Source: Advenella sp. FME57
GTDB lineage: Bacteria; Pseudomonadota; Gammaproteobacteria; Burkholderiales; Burkholderiaceae_B
Assembly (NCBI RefSeq): GCF_014897675.1
Contig: NZ_JABUXU010000022.1
Location: 1 to 49,631 of the forward strand
DNA length: 49,631 nucleotides
Direction of reading: 5' to 3'
The position numbers were made by a program, and so were the translations under genes. Shown piece by piece: positions 16,830 through 24,180 of this stretch. The stretch's first letter is position 1; each line of letters opens with the position of its first letter. The notes beneath the pieces are model-generated. The model was not told the DNA's origin. It was given only the letters and a program-made list of their open reading frames with translations, and made no database searches.

Positions 16830-17429
16830 ATGGGACGCCGTCGTCAGTTTGATGTAGACAAAGCACTTGATGCCGTACTCTGTGTCTTTTGGCGTAAGGG
16901 GTATGAAGGCGCATCGTATACAGACCTTACCGAAGCCGCCGGTGTGGAGCGCCCTGCGCTGTACTCTGCGTTCGGCAATAAAGAAGCCCTCTTTCGCCGG
17001 GCGCTGCAGCGCTATTACGAGCAGCATCAGCGCTTTATTCCAGAAGCGCTCGCAAAGCCCACCGCAAGGGAAGTTGCGGCGCACCTGCTGTTTGGCTCGG
17101 TCGAGCTGACTACGAGCAGTCCTGAGCATATGGGGTGCTTTCTCGTCAATGGCGTCATGGCCGGATCTGACCAAGCCGAGCCGCTGCGACAAGCATTGAT
17201 AGAAGCCCGCGCAGCCGGCGAAGCCAAACTTCGTGAGCGTTTCGAGCGGGCAAAGGCAGAAGGTGATTTGCCCAAAACCGCCAAACCCGAAGCCCTTGCG
17301 GCATTTCTGATGGCTGTGCTCCATGGTATGGCGGTGCAAGCCAAAGCAGGATTTAGCCGCGACATGCTGCAATCGGTTGCCGAACAGGCGCTATTGAGCT
17401 GGCCTGTCCGCAACGCCAAACGTTCCTGA
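16830..17429 (+). CDS. TetR/AcrR-family regulator
   Basis: 199 residues from the ATG at 16830 (MGRRRQFDVDKALDAVLCVF). In-frame ATGs at 16794 and 16803 exist, but the MGRRRxFD start is usual for this subgroup and AAGGA lies about 13 bases upstream. The helix-turn-helix is YTDLTEAAGV followed by ERPALYSAFGNKEALF, and the C-terminal part (GCFLVNGVMAGSD, then AFLMAVLHGMAVQAKAG) fits TetR regulators of the SDR-associated type. Likely represses the divergent SDR and itself through the 22-bp palindrome. Confidence 0.9.
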   Translation: MGRRRQFDVDKALDAVLCVFWRKGYEGASYTDLTEAAGVERPALYSAFGNKEALFRRALQRYYEQHQRFIPEALAKPTAREVAAHLLFGSVELTTSSPEHMGCFLVNGVMAGSDQAEPLRQALIEARAAGEAKLRERFERAKAEGDLPKTAKPEALAAFLMAVLHGMAVQAKAGFSRDMLQSVAEQALLSWPVRNAKRS

Positions 17430-17544
17430 TAGTGATCGGAGATTGAAGTGCGGCAACGCTATTTATTGGTCTACGATTACGAGGAACGCACAAAAAAATC
17501 GCTCATAAACAAGCGTTAATGCATTTTTGTAATGTACTGCCGGC

Positions 17545-17613
17545 ATGCACAGACAGCATACATAGAAAGGAAAGAAAACACCGACCGAATACACTGACAA
17601 AATGCACAGACAG
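17545..17613. repeat. Two direct copies of ATGCACAGACAG
   Basis: The 12-mer occurs at 17545-17556 and 17602-17613, 57 bases apart, upstream of the DUF1697 remnant. No function is evident; it could be a regulator site or chance. Confidence 0.45.
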
Positions 17614-17633
17614 ACCCGGAAAAAGGAGACAGG

Positions 17634-17870
17634 ATGCCAAACTATGTTGCATTATTGCGCGCCGTGAGCGTTGGCGGAACCGGCAAACTGCCGATGGCCG
17701 AATTGAAAGCCATGTGTATCGCCGAGGGATTCGAAGCGGTCCAAACGTATATCGTCAGCGGTAATGTCGTTTTTTCTACCGAACTATCGGAAGTCCAGGT
17801 AAAGGCGGCGCTTGAAAAGCGGCTGCAAACCTATGCCGACAAGCCCGTTGCTGTACCGCTGGCTGAAGCG
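17634..17870 (+). pseudogene. DUF1697 family protein, C-terminally truncated
   Basis: A strong ribosome binding site (AAAAAGGAGACAGG) leads into MPNYVALLRAVSVGGTGKLP, then MAELKAMC and the hallmark QTYIVSGNVVFS. This matches the first 75 or so residues of DUF1697 proteins, which are normally about 175 residues. After about residue 78 the frame stays open to 18263, but the sequence no longer resembles the family, and the last part runs antisense through the AraC gene. The usual C-terminal half is missing. I treat it as a gene broken by a rearrangement near 17860. A truncated product could still be made. Confidence 0.65.
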
Positions 17871-18074
17871 CATGGCCCAGCGATTACATTTGCCATATCA
17901 TCCCGAAAATACGATGTAATCGGTTGCCCAGGCTCAACCAGGCCTGCAACCACGCATGCCGTTTCGGTCATCTCAATGCCCGGAGACCGCGCTATCAACT
18001 GGCCAATACAACCCTCAGGATTACCCACCTTTCCAAGTTCAAAGATGTCCCGGATGCTGCCGGTTCTGTTACGC

Positions 18075-18944
18075 CTACAGCAGCGAATCGATACCGTCAT
18101 CCATCAAATCGACCACGCGCCGGTATTCTCCGGGTGTAATCCCCAGATGCTGACGAAAAAAACGAGTGAAATGCCCCGGTGCCGAAAACCCGACATTATA
18201 GGAAATATCGCCGATTCGCATGTCCGGCTTGCAAAGCTCTGCGATCGCAGATTCCACCTTTAGCGCATTGGCGTACACGGCTGGCGTCAAATTGGTGCAG
18301 CGGCGGAACAGTTCGAAGAAATGGGCGCGAGACAACCCGCTTTCGGCCGCCAACTCCGTAAAGTTCTCGCCATAATCCAGGTTCTCGCGCATTCTGGCCA
18401 CGGCGCGTCGAATGCGTGGATCCATTGTATTGGATCGCAGGCTGGAAAATAACTGCGAAGAATCGCGAAGGGATGAGTGACGCTCGGCGGTTGCCATGAA
18501 CAGGTCGAAAATCCTGCCCTCAAGGATGTCAGATGCAATTTCCTGGGATACCAGCATCTCGGCGGCCAGCGAATTGACCAGCAGCCGCGCGCCAGCAGGT
18601 AGTGCGGCACAGGGCTTGGGAAAAAACTGTGGGTGCCCACTCACGGTGAGCGAGCGCAGCACCTTGCTCAGCCAGGCGGTTTCAAGATACAGCGCCATCA
18701 GGATGCATCGCCCCTCGCCGCTGGGCGTATGCTCATAAGCATGGGGCTCCCAGGCATTGATGAGCACAACACTGTCTTTTGTAAGCGGCTGGCTTCGTCC
18801 CTTGACCAGAAACGAACTGTCGACCCCGCTTATCTTGATCAGGGCGTGGCAATGATGGTGGGCATGAATGACCAGCGGTTTGCTCATATCGAGCAACGAT
18901 ACGCGGCCAAAGGCGCCTTGAAATATTTTAATCGCCGTTGACAT
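18075..18944 (-). CDS. AraC-family transcriptional regulator
   Basis: 289 residues from the ATG at 18942-18944 (MSTAIKIFQGAFGRVSLLDM); an upstream in-frame start at 19007 would place a hairpin inside the gene. The N-terminal part is a cupin-like sensor (IHAHHHCHALIKISGVDSSF). The C-terminal part has two helix-turn-helices, FTELAAESGLSRAHFFELFR and ISYNVGFSAPGHFTRFFRQH. It follows benE and the hmf-like operon in the same direction, so it is the likely local activator, sensing furoate or its CoA ester (inference). Confidence 0.87.
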   Translation of the reverse strand: MSTAIKIFQGAFGRVSLLDMSKPLVIHAHHHCHALIKISGVDSSFLVKGRSQPLTKDSVVLINAWEPHAYEHTPSGEGRCILMALYLETAWLSKVLRSLTVSGHPQFFPKPCAALPAGARLLVNSLAAEMLVSQEIASDILEGRIFDLFMATAERHSSLRDSSQLFSSLRSNTMDPRIRRAVARMRENLDYGENFTELAAESGLSRAHFFELFRRCTNLTPAVYANALKVESAIAELCKPDMRIGDISYNVGFSAPGHFTRFFRQHLGITPGEYRRVVDLMDDGIDSLL

Positions 18945-18978
18945 GGTACCCAAATGAGAACACCCGCCCGCGCGGGAG

Positions 18979-19003
18979 GCGACAGGCTCAGTAAGCCTGT
19001 CGC
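18979..19003. repeat. Perfect 10-bp hairpin between benE and the AraC gene
   Basis: GCGACAGGCT and AGCCTGTCGC flank a CAGTA loop. It lies after the benE stop in the leftward direction and ahead of the AraC start. There is no T run on the leftward side, only another GC-rich self-complementary stretch, so it may be a weak terminator, a processing site or an operator. Confidence 0.6.
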
Positions 19004-19045
19004 ACAATATTTGTTAATTATATCAACAATTTGGCGATTAAACGG

Positions 19046-20365
19046 CTAGGCTGCGCCTCGCTCGCCGGACACCTTGGGCAGTTTTTTGGAGCCAGATCCG
19101 GGCTCATTGCTTTTTTCCAATGTGAGCCTGTCTGCCAGCACAGAGGCGAGCACACCGAATACCAGCGCCCAGAATGGTGCACTGATACCAAGCAGGTTGA
19201 GCGAACTCATGCCAACAACAAAAGCCACAAAAGCGCCAACCTGATTACCCAGCTTTGGCCCGAATGCTCCCTGCAACGAGCTGAGCAGCACGCCAATCAT
19301 TGCCAGGCCGGCAACGACGCCGATCAGGGGTTTGGGCAACGCCATGACAAAAGGAACCGCAAGACCTGCTACCAGGCCAAACGCGCCGAACAGAACACCA
19401 TTGACAATCGTGGCTCCGTAGCGTTTGTCCTTGTCCTCTCCGGCCTGTTCAGAAGCACAAATCGCCGTCATGGGCCCGGCAATATTGGCGTTATGTCCAC
19501 CCATCATGCCGGCAACAATGCCGCCAATACCGCTGATAACTGTCATGGTATTGATAGGCGGTTTGTAACCTTCGGCCATGAGTACGCCGATGGACTGCGC
19601 ATTTTCGGCGCCGATCACCAAGGCGGCCAGTGGCACGGCAATGCCAAAGAATGCCCCTACGCTAAATACGGGAGCAGTGAACTGGGGCATGACAAAGGCC
19701 AGATCCGTTGTGCCGGTCTGCAGTCCCCCTGTGGCCACGGTAATAATCAGTCCGACAACCAGTGCGGCCAGCACCGGCGGAACACGACGCGTCAGTCGCC
19801 CAGTCAAAAAGAAAGCAAGCGCAGCCAGCCCTGCAATCAATGGTGCCGCGCTCACTGCTTCCACTGCACCAATTCCAAAACGTATCATTGCGCCGGCAAT
19901 CATCGCCATCACAATTGGCATGGGCACCCAGCGCATGATACGTCCGATCACACCCGTGACACCAAGAATGAGCACCAGCACGCCGGCCATGATAAAGGCA
20001 CCCACCGCTTCCTGATATGAAAAGGAGGCGAAGGCGGCAGCCATGATCGCGGCGCCCGGGATAGAGTATGCCCCGGTAATCGGCATACGGTAGCGCATGC
20101 CCATAAAAATACTGATGATGCCGCCCAGCAAATAGATGGCCAGCAACCATGCAACGGTCTGACCGTTGCTCAACTGTCCAGCCTGGGCTGCTCCGATCAC
20201 GATCAACGCGGGGCCGGAGCAACCAAAAATGGCGGCGACCAGGCCTGCACTTATCGAATTGAGATTCAACGCGGCAGGCAAGCCTCTTAATCCTGCAATC
20301 CACCCCGGTGCGACCGGATCTTTGTGAGCTTCCTTGTGCTCAACCGCAGATTGTCTTGTATCCAT
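19046..20365 (-). CDS. benE: Benzoate/H+ symporter family transporter (BenE type)
   Basis: 439 residues with about 12 hydrophobic membrane segments. It is recognisable as BenE by the N-terminal GLRGLPAALNLNSISAGLVA, the motif MRYRMPITGAYSIPGAAIM and the later GMMGGHNANIAGPMTAICAS. BenE proteins import benzoate-like aromatic acids with protons. A CAGGAGAC ribosome binding site precedes the ATG. It follows the hmf-like operon in the same direction after a hairpin at 20378, so it probably imports 2-furoate or a similar ring acid. The literal benzoate role is less likely because no ben or cat genes are here. Confidence 0.9.
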   Translation of the reverse strand: MDTRQSAVEHKEAHKDPVAPGWIAGLRGLPAALNLNSISAGLVAAIFGCSGPALIVIGAAQAGQLSNGQTVAWLLAIYLLGGIISIFMGMRYRMPITGAYSIPGAAIMAAAFASFSYQEAVGAFIMAGVLVLILGVTGVIGRIMRWVPMPIVMAMIAGAMIRFGIGAVEAVSAAPLIAGLAALAFFLTGRLTRRVPPVLAALVVGLIITVATGGLQTGTTDLAFVMPQFTAPVFSVGAFFGIAVPLAALVIGAENAQSIGVLMAEGYKPPINTMTVISGIGGIVAGMMGGHNANIAGPMTAICASEQAGEDKDKRYGATIVNGVLFGAFGLVAGLAVPFVMALPKPLIGVVAGLAMIGVLLSSLQGAFGPKLGNQVGAFVAFVVGMSSLNLLGISAPFWALVFGVLASVLADRLTLEKSNEPGSGSKKLPKVSGERGAA

Positions 20366-20377
20366 ACTTGTCTCCTG

Positions 20378-20404
20378 AAAGGCTCGATATTGATCGAGCC
20401 TTTT
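20378..20404. terminator. Strong hairpin between hmfE-like gene and benE
   Basis: GGCTCGAT and ATCGAGCC around ATTG, flanked by AAA and TTTT. The T run is best on the + strand, but the leftward strand also has TTTC. It may attenuate transcription from the hmf-like genes into benE or end rightward antisense transcripts. Confidence 0.65.
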
Positions 20405-20451
20405 GTTGTAACCGGCATGCCCGTGCCTTGCCGGCCGGCGTGCCGGATGTT

Positions 20452-21258
20452 TTATTTGCCCGTGAAATTGGCCTTACGCTTGCCGTGGAACGCTTCCACC
20501 CCTTCACGGAAGTCCTCTGAACTGCGCAAGCGGCTATAGCAATGACCTTCCAGTTCGATGGCGGTCGTCAGCGAAGCGTCCTCGCTGTCATTCAGTAATT
20601 TTTTGGCGGTGCGTTGTGCGAGCGGGGAAAACTTCAACAGTTCTGCCACCAATTTGTCAGTCGCCGCTTCAAGCTGATCATCCTGTACACACTCCAGCGC
20701 CAGCCCCCAGTCATACGCCTGCGGACCAGGGATGCGGCGTGAACGCATGACGATGTCCTTGGTGCGACCGATACCCACCATTTTTTGCAACCGGGCCGAG
20801 CCGCCGGAGCCTGGGATTTGCCCCAGTTTTTGCTCTGGCAGCGCATATTGCGTTGTCGTAGTCACGATACGAAAATCGCAGGCCAGCGAAATTTCAAACC
20901 CCACCCCGAAACAATAGCCGCGGTTGGCCGCGATCACCGGTTTGGAGCAACGCTCAGGCGAGGCAATATTCCAGGCCAGCTTGGAGACATGCTCGGGCGA
21001 GGCATCCAGAAAACCGCGAATATCGCCGCCGCTGGAAAAATGCTCGCCCTCCGAGCGCAAAACAATGACACGCACATCATCATTGGCGTCCAGAGCTTCG
21101 AAAACCAGACGCAATTGCTCGCGCTGCGGCATGGAAATGATATTAAATGGTGGTCGCTGCAGCACAATGTCTGCACGCTGTCCGGCCGGATCGATATCGA
21201 CCCGGAAGCCATCCAGTTGCTCCAGCAGGTCGTGCGCAGGGTGTTTAATTTGAGTCAT
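20452..21258 (-). CDS. hmfE: Enoyl-CoA hydratase/isomerase family protein, probable 2-oxoglutaroyl-CoA hydrolase (HmfE)
   Basis: 268 residues, crotonase fold. The oxyanion-hole segments are visible: SSGGDIRGFLDAS, and NRGYCFGVGFEISLACDFRI followed by LGQIPGSGGSARLQ. In the furoate pathway of Cupriavidus basilensis, HmfE is a crotonase-like hydrolase that opens the oxidised furan ring to 2-oxoglutaroyl-CoA and releases 2-oxoglutarate. Assignment here rests on membership and identical order in the operon hmfA-B-C-D-E. Alone, the sequence would only support an enoyl-CoA hydratase/isomerase family call. Confidence 0.78.
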   Translation of the reverse strand: MTQIKHPAHDLLEQLDGFRVDIDPAGQRADIVLQRPPFNIISMPQREQLRLVFEALDANDDVRVIVLRSEGEHFSSGGDIRGFLDASPEHVSKLAWNIASPERCSKPVIAANRGYCFGVGFEISLACDFRIVTTTTQYALPEQKLGQIPGSGGSARLQKMVGIGRTKDIVMRSRRIPGPQAYDWGLALECVQDDQLEAATDKLVAELLKFSPLAQRTAKKLLNDSEDASLTTAIELEGHCYSRLRSSEDFREGVEAFHGKRKANFTGK

Positions 21259-21279
21259 TCGGTAATCCTTATTTAAATT

Positions 21280-22833
21280 TCAATTAGTCAGATCGATGGC
21301 AGGCGTGCAATCGGTATCGGCTTCATACTCACCGGACACTAACTTGCGACGCAGAATTTTTCCAACGGGGGATTTGGGTAAGGCGGCCACAAAAACGTAT
21401 TCGCGCGGCCGCTTAAAGTTGGCCAGGTCAGTGGACCGGCAGTACCGGTCAAGCTCCTGCGCGTCCACTTTTGCCTGACGTTTGACGAATGCAACCACCC
21501 GGTGGCCCCATCGTTCATCCTTGACGCCGGCCACGGCAACTTCATCGACCGCAGGGTGCAGGGAAATCACAGATTCGATATCCACCGGCGAGATGTTTTC
21601 TCCACCACTGATAATCATGTCGTCCACACGTCCGCTAACGAACAGTTCGCCATCGGGATCGTAATAGCCAATATCACCAGTGAAATACCAGTGGCCGATC
21701 AGTGATTTTTCGTTGGCGTCCGGCCGATTCCAGTATCCTTCGAACGCCTCGTCGCCATCCAGATGGGCAATGATCTGCCCCTCTTCCATGGCTTGAACCC
21801 GTTCCTCCGGATTGCTGCTGCCAAGCCTGATGACACGCAAACGGCAATTGATGGCCGCGCGACCGCAGGAGCCAGCCTTGAGCCGCGCATTCTGGGTAAT
21901 TGCCATGGTGTAGACTTCAGAACTGCCATAGTGATTCACAAACAGATCGGGAGCAAACGCCTTGTCGATGCGACGCAATAGCGCTTCGGACATTGGCGCA
22001 CCGGCAAATCCTAGCTTGCGTACGCGACTGACGTCAGTAGCAGAAAATTGGGGATGCGACAGCATATCGTGATAGAGCGTGGGCACCAGGTACAGGTTGG
22101 TCACGCCTTCAGCTTCAATCAGCGACAGCGCCTGGGCCACATCGAATTTGGGCATGCACACGAAACACCCGTCAATGAGCGCCATGGAGAGCAAAGAGCG
22201 CACGCCCATGGTGTGATAAAGCGGCATGACGCCCAGGGTACATTCCCCATAGGCGTACAGGTTCTGTGCAACGTGAGCCACGGCCGCGGCGCGCTCGTGC
22301 CGATGCCTGCGCGGCACCCCCTTGGGCTTGCCCGTGGTGCCCGAGGTATAAAGCATGAGCGAGACGTCTTGCGCACTGGCGCGCGATGTGCCTTCGATCG
22401 GCGTGGCCGCCAGCAACTGTTCGAACCGCAGGCTGCCAGGCGCACCCTGACCAACGGCGATCGCACCGATCGTCGACATGGCCTTGGCGCCTCGCACCGC
22501 CTCGATGCAGGAATCGTCGTAGATGATCAATTTGGCGGTTGAGTCGACAATACAGTAATCGATCTCGTCAGCCTTGGACCGCCAGTTCAGCGGCGTTACG
22601 ATCGCGCCAAGCAACTGGCAGGCCCAGTGCACGGTCGCCATCTCCCAGCGATTCTGCATCACCACCAGCAGATGATCACCGTGTCCAAGCCCCTGTTTCT
22701 CCAGACCGCCCGCAACAGCCTTGATCGTTTCAAACCATTGCGCATAAGTCAGCCGCTTTCCCTCGGCCACCAGGGCCAGCGCGTTCGGGTTGCGTTCAAC
22801 ACTTTGGATAAAAGTGCTTCCCAGATCAAGCAT
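21280..22833 (-). CDS. hmfD: AMP-forming acyl-CoA synthetase, probable 2-furoyl-CoA synthetase (HmfD)
   Basis: 517 residues, the full ANL-family length. Core motifs are all present: the ATP loop LYTSGTTGKPKGVPRR, the NHYGSSE-type A5 motif, YFTGDIGYYDPDGELFVSGR and the hinge region VDDMIISGGENISP, with the C-terminal catalytic Lys in PKSPVGKILRR. It activates a carboxylic acid with ATP and CoA. Its start overlaps the end of the iron-sulfur subunit gene by eight bases. Operon context with a Mo-hydroxylase and a crotonase points to 2-furoate; a benzoate-type acid is the alternative. Confidence 0.8.
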   Translation of the reverse strand: MLDLGSTFIQSVERNPNALALVAEGKRLTYAQWFETIKAVAGGLEKQGLGHGDHLLVVMQNRWEMATVHWACQLLGAIVTPLNWRSKADEIDYCIVDSTAKLIIYDDSCIEAVRGAKAMSTIGAIAVGQGAPGSLRFEQLLAATPIEGTSRASAQDVSLMLYTSGTTGKPKGVPRRHRHERAAAVAHVAQNLYAYGECTLGVMPLYHTMGVRSLLSMALIDGCFVCMPKFDVAQALSLIEAEGVTNLYLVPTLYHDMLSHPQFSATDVSRVRKLGFAGAPMSEALLRRIDKAFAPDLFVNHYGSSEVYTMAITQNARLKAGSCGRAAINCRLRVIRLGSSNPEERVQAMEEGQIIAHLDGDEAFEGYWNRPDANEKSLIGHWYFTGDIGYYDPDGELFVSGRVDDMIISGGENISPVDIESVISLHPAVDEVAVAGVKDERWGHRVVAFVKRQAKVDAQELDRYCRSTDLANFKRPREYVFVAALPKSPVGKILRRKLVSGEYEADTDCTPAIDLTN

Positions 22834-23338
22834 GTGAAGTCTCCGATTTTTCAGTTTTCAATTGGTTAGCCACATCAAGGATGGCCTCTACTATCGGTGT
22901 ATATCCGGTGCACCGGCACAGGTGCCCGGACAGCATGTCGCGAACCTGCTCTTCGGTCGGGTCGGCAAGCCGCTCAAGGAAATCGACACAAGACATAAGA
23001 ATGCCGGCTGTGCAAAAGCCGCATTGCAAAGCGTGGTGTTTCTTGAAAGCCTGCTGCAGAGCACCAAGCGTGCCGTCGTGGTTGCCCAGGCCCTCGACCG
23101 TGCGCAGATCGCAACCGTCCACCTGGCGGGCCAGGCACAGGCAGGACCGCGTGGCAACGCCATCAATCTGTACCGTGCATGCGCCGCAGACACCGTGCTC
23201 ACAGCCTACATGGGTGCCAGTGGCCCCCAATTCGTGCCGGATGAAATCAGACAGCAGCATGCGGCTTTCTGCGTGACCAGTACGGGCGACACCGTTGACC
23301 GTAACGTTAATGGGATGCCTGGTACGTTGTTCCGACAT
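22826..23338 (-). CDS. hmfC: (2Fe-2S)-binding subunit of Mo hydroxylase, probable furoyl-CoA dehydrogenase small subunit (HmfC)
   Basis: 170 residues. The plant-type ferredoxin cluster is bound by C46, C51, C54 (CEHGVCGAC) and C66. The second cluster is bound by C106, C109 (CGFC) and C141, C143 (CRC). This is the standard small subunit of xanthine-oxidase-family enzymes. It passes electrons from the molybdenum centre to FAD. It lies two bases after hmfB and overlaps hmfD. Assignment as furoyl-CoA dehydrogenase follows from the operon. Confidence 0.85.
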   Translation of the reverse strand: MSEQRTRHPINVTVNGVARTGHAESRMLLSDFIRHELGATGTHVGCEHGVCGACTVQIDGVATRSCLCLARQVDGCDLRTVEGLGNHDGTLGALQQAFKKHHALQCGFCTAGILMSCVDFLERLADPTEEQVRDMLSGHLCRCTGYTPIVEAILDVANQLKTEKSETSHA

Positions 23339-23340
23339 AA

Positions 23341-24180
23341 CTAGTCCTTGTTTTTTTCACAGCGGGAAAGCGCCGTTTCGATTGTGTGCTGCCCCAGCTC
23401 GCGCACCAGGTGACGCCGGTATGCTGCCGAAGCATGCTGATCGTCCTGAGCATCCAGTTGCCAGGCCAGGTCATTCAATGTTTCCGTGAACGACGCCTGG
23501 TCATTGCGTGCCCATTGCACAACGACCGGCTTGTCGGCAACCCCGCCAATGCCCAGCCGTATCCTTTCCGGCCCCGCATCCACGGCGCATGCCACAATCG
23601 CGAAATCGCCACGGCGCAACGCAAATTCATCAAACGCGTAGCCATGTCCGGCCTTGGCCACCGGAAAGCGCACTTCGGTCACCAGTTCATCAGCCTTTCT
23701 GGCAGTGGTGAGCATGCCTTGCTGGAACTGCGCCGCATCCAGCTTGCGCGCGCCTTGCCGTGAGCGCAGCACAACCTGGCCGCCAAGGGTTGCAAGACAC
23801 AAGGGCAGCTCTGCACTGGGGTCCGCGTGCGCAATAGAACCGGCAATGGTTCCCCGATTGCGGATTTGATAGTGAGAGATAAACGGGATCGCCTCTGCCA
23901 GCATGGGGACGGCCCGGGCCAGATCGGGCCAATATTGCAGTTGGGCCTGTGTGGTGCTGGCGCCAATACACAGCATGCCTTTTTCCTGACGGACGAACTT
24001 GAGTTCCTCACACCGCGATATATCCAACAGATAAGCAGGCTGGGCCAGCCGCATGTTCAGCAGGATGACAAGCGATTGTCCGCCAGCCAGTATGCGTGCG
24101 TTTTCTCCTGCCTCATGCAGCCATTGCACTGCCTCGGAAACCTTGTCAACGCGCTTGTATTCAAATGCCAGTGGCTTCAT
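23341..24180 (-). CDS. hmfB: FAD-binding subunit of Mo hydroxylase, probable furoyl-CoA dehydrogenase middle subunit (HmfB)
   Basis: 279 residues, normal for CoxM/CutM-type FAD subunits. The N-terminal FAD motif is ARILAGGQSLVILLNMRLAQ, and the second is RNRGTIAGSIAHADPSAELP. The C-terminal CO-dehydrogenase flavoprotein domain follows with RRGDFAIVACAV. It takes electrons from the HmfC subunit to the final acceptor. The ATG overlaps the hmfA stop in an ATGA, so the two are translationally coupled. Confidence 0.85.
   Translation of the reverse strand: MKPLAFEYKRVDKVSEAVQWLHEAGENARILAGGQSLVILLNMRLAQPAYLLDISRCEELKFVRQEKGMLCIGASTTQAQLQYWPDLARAVPMLAEAIPFISHYQIRNRGTIAGSIAHADPSAELPLCLATLGGQVVLRSRQGARKLDAAQFQQGMLTTARKADELVTEVRFPVAKAGHGYAFDEFALRRGDFAIVACAVDAGPERIRLGIGGVADKPVVVQWARNDQASFTETLNDLAWQLDAQDDQHASAAYRRHLVRELGQHTIETALSRCEKNKD

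Noticed and set aside
17831-18100. Minus-strand open frame with protein-like text between the DUF1697 remnant and the AraC gene
   Set aside because: No start signal and no family I can name; kept only as a possible scar within the DUF1697 finding, not as a gene.
19031-20020. 329-codon open frame antisense to benE
   Set aside because: It is rich in His, Gln and Asn as expected from antisense of a Gly/Ala-rich membrane protein, and BenE on the other strand is unmistakable.
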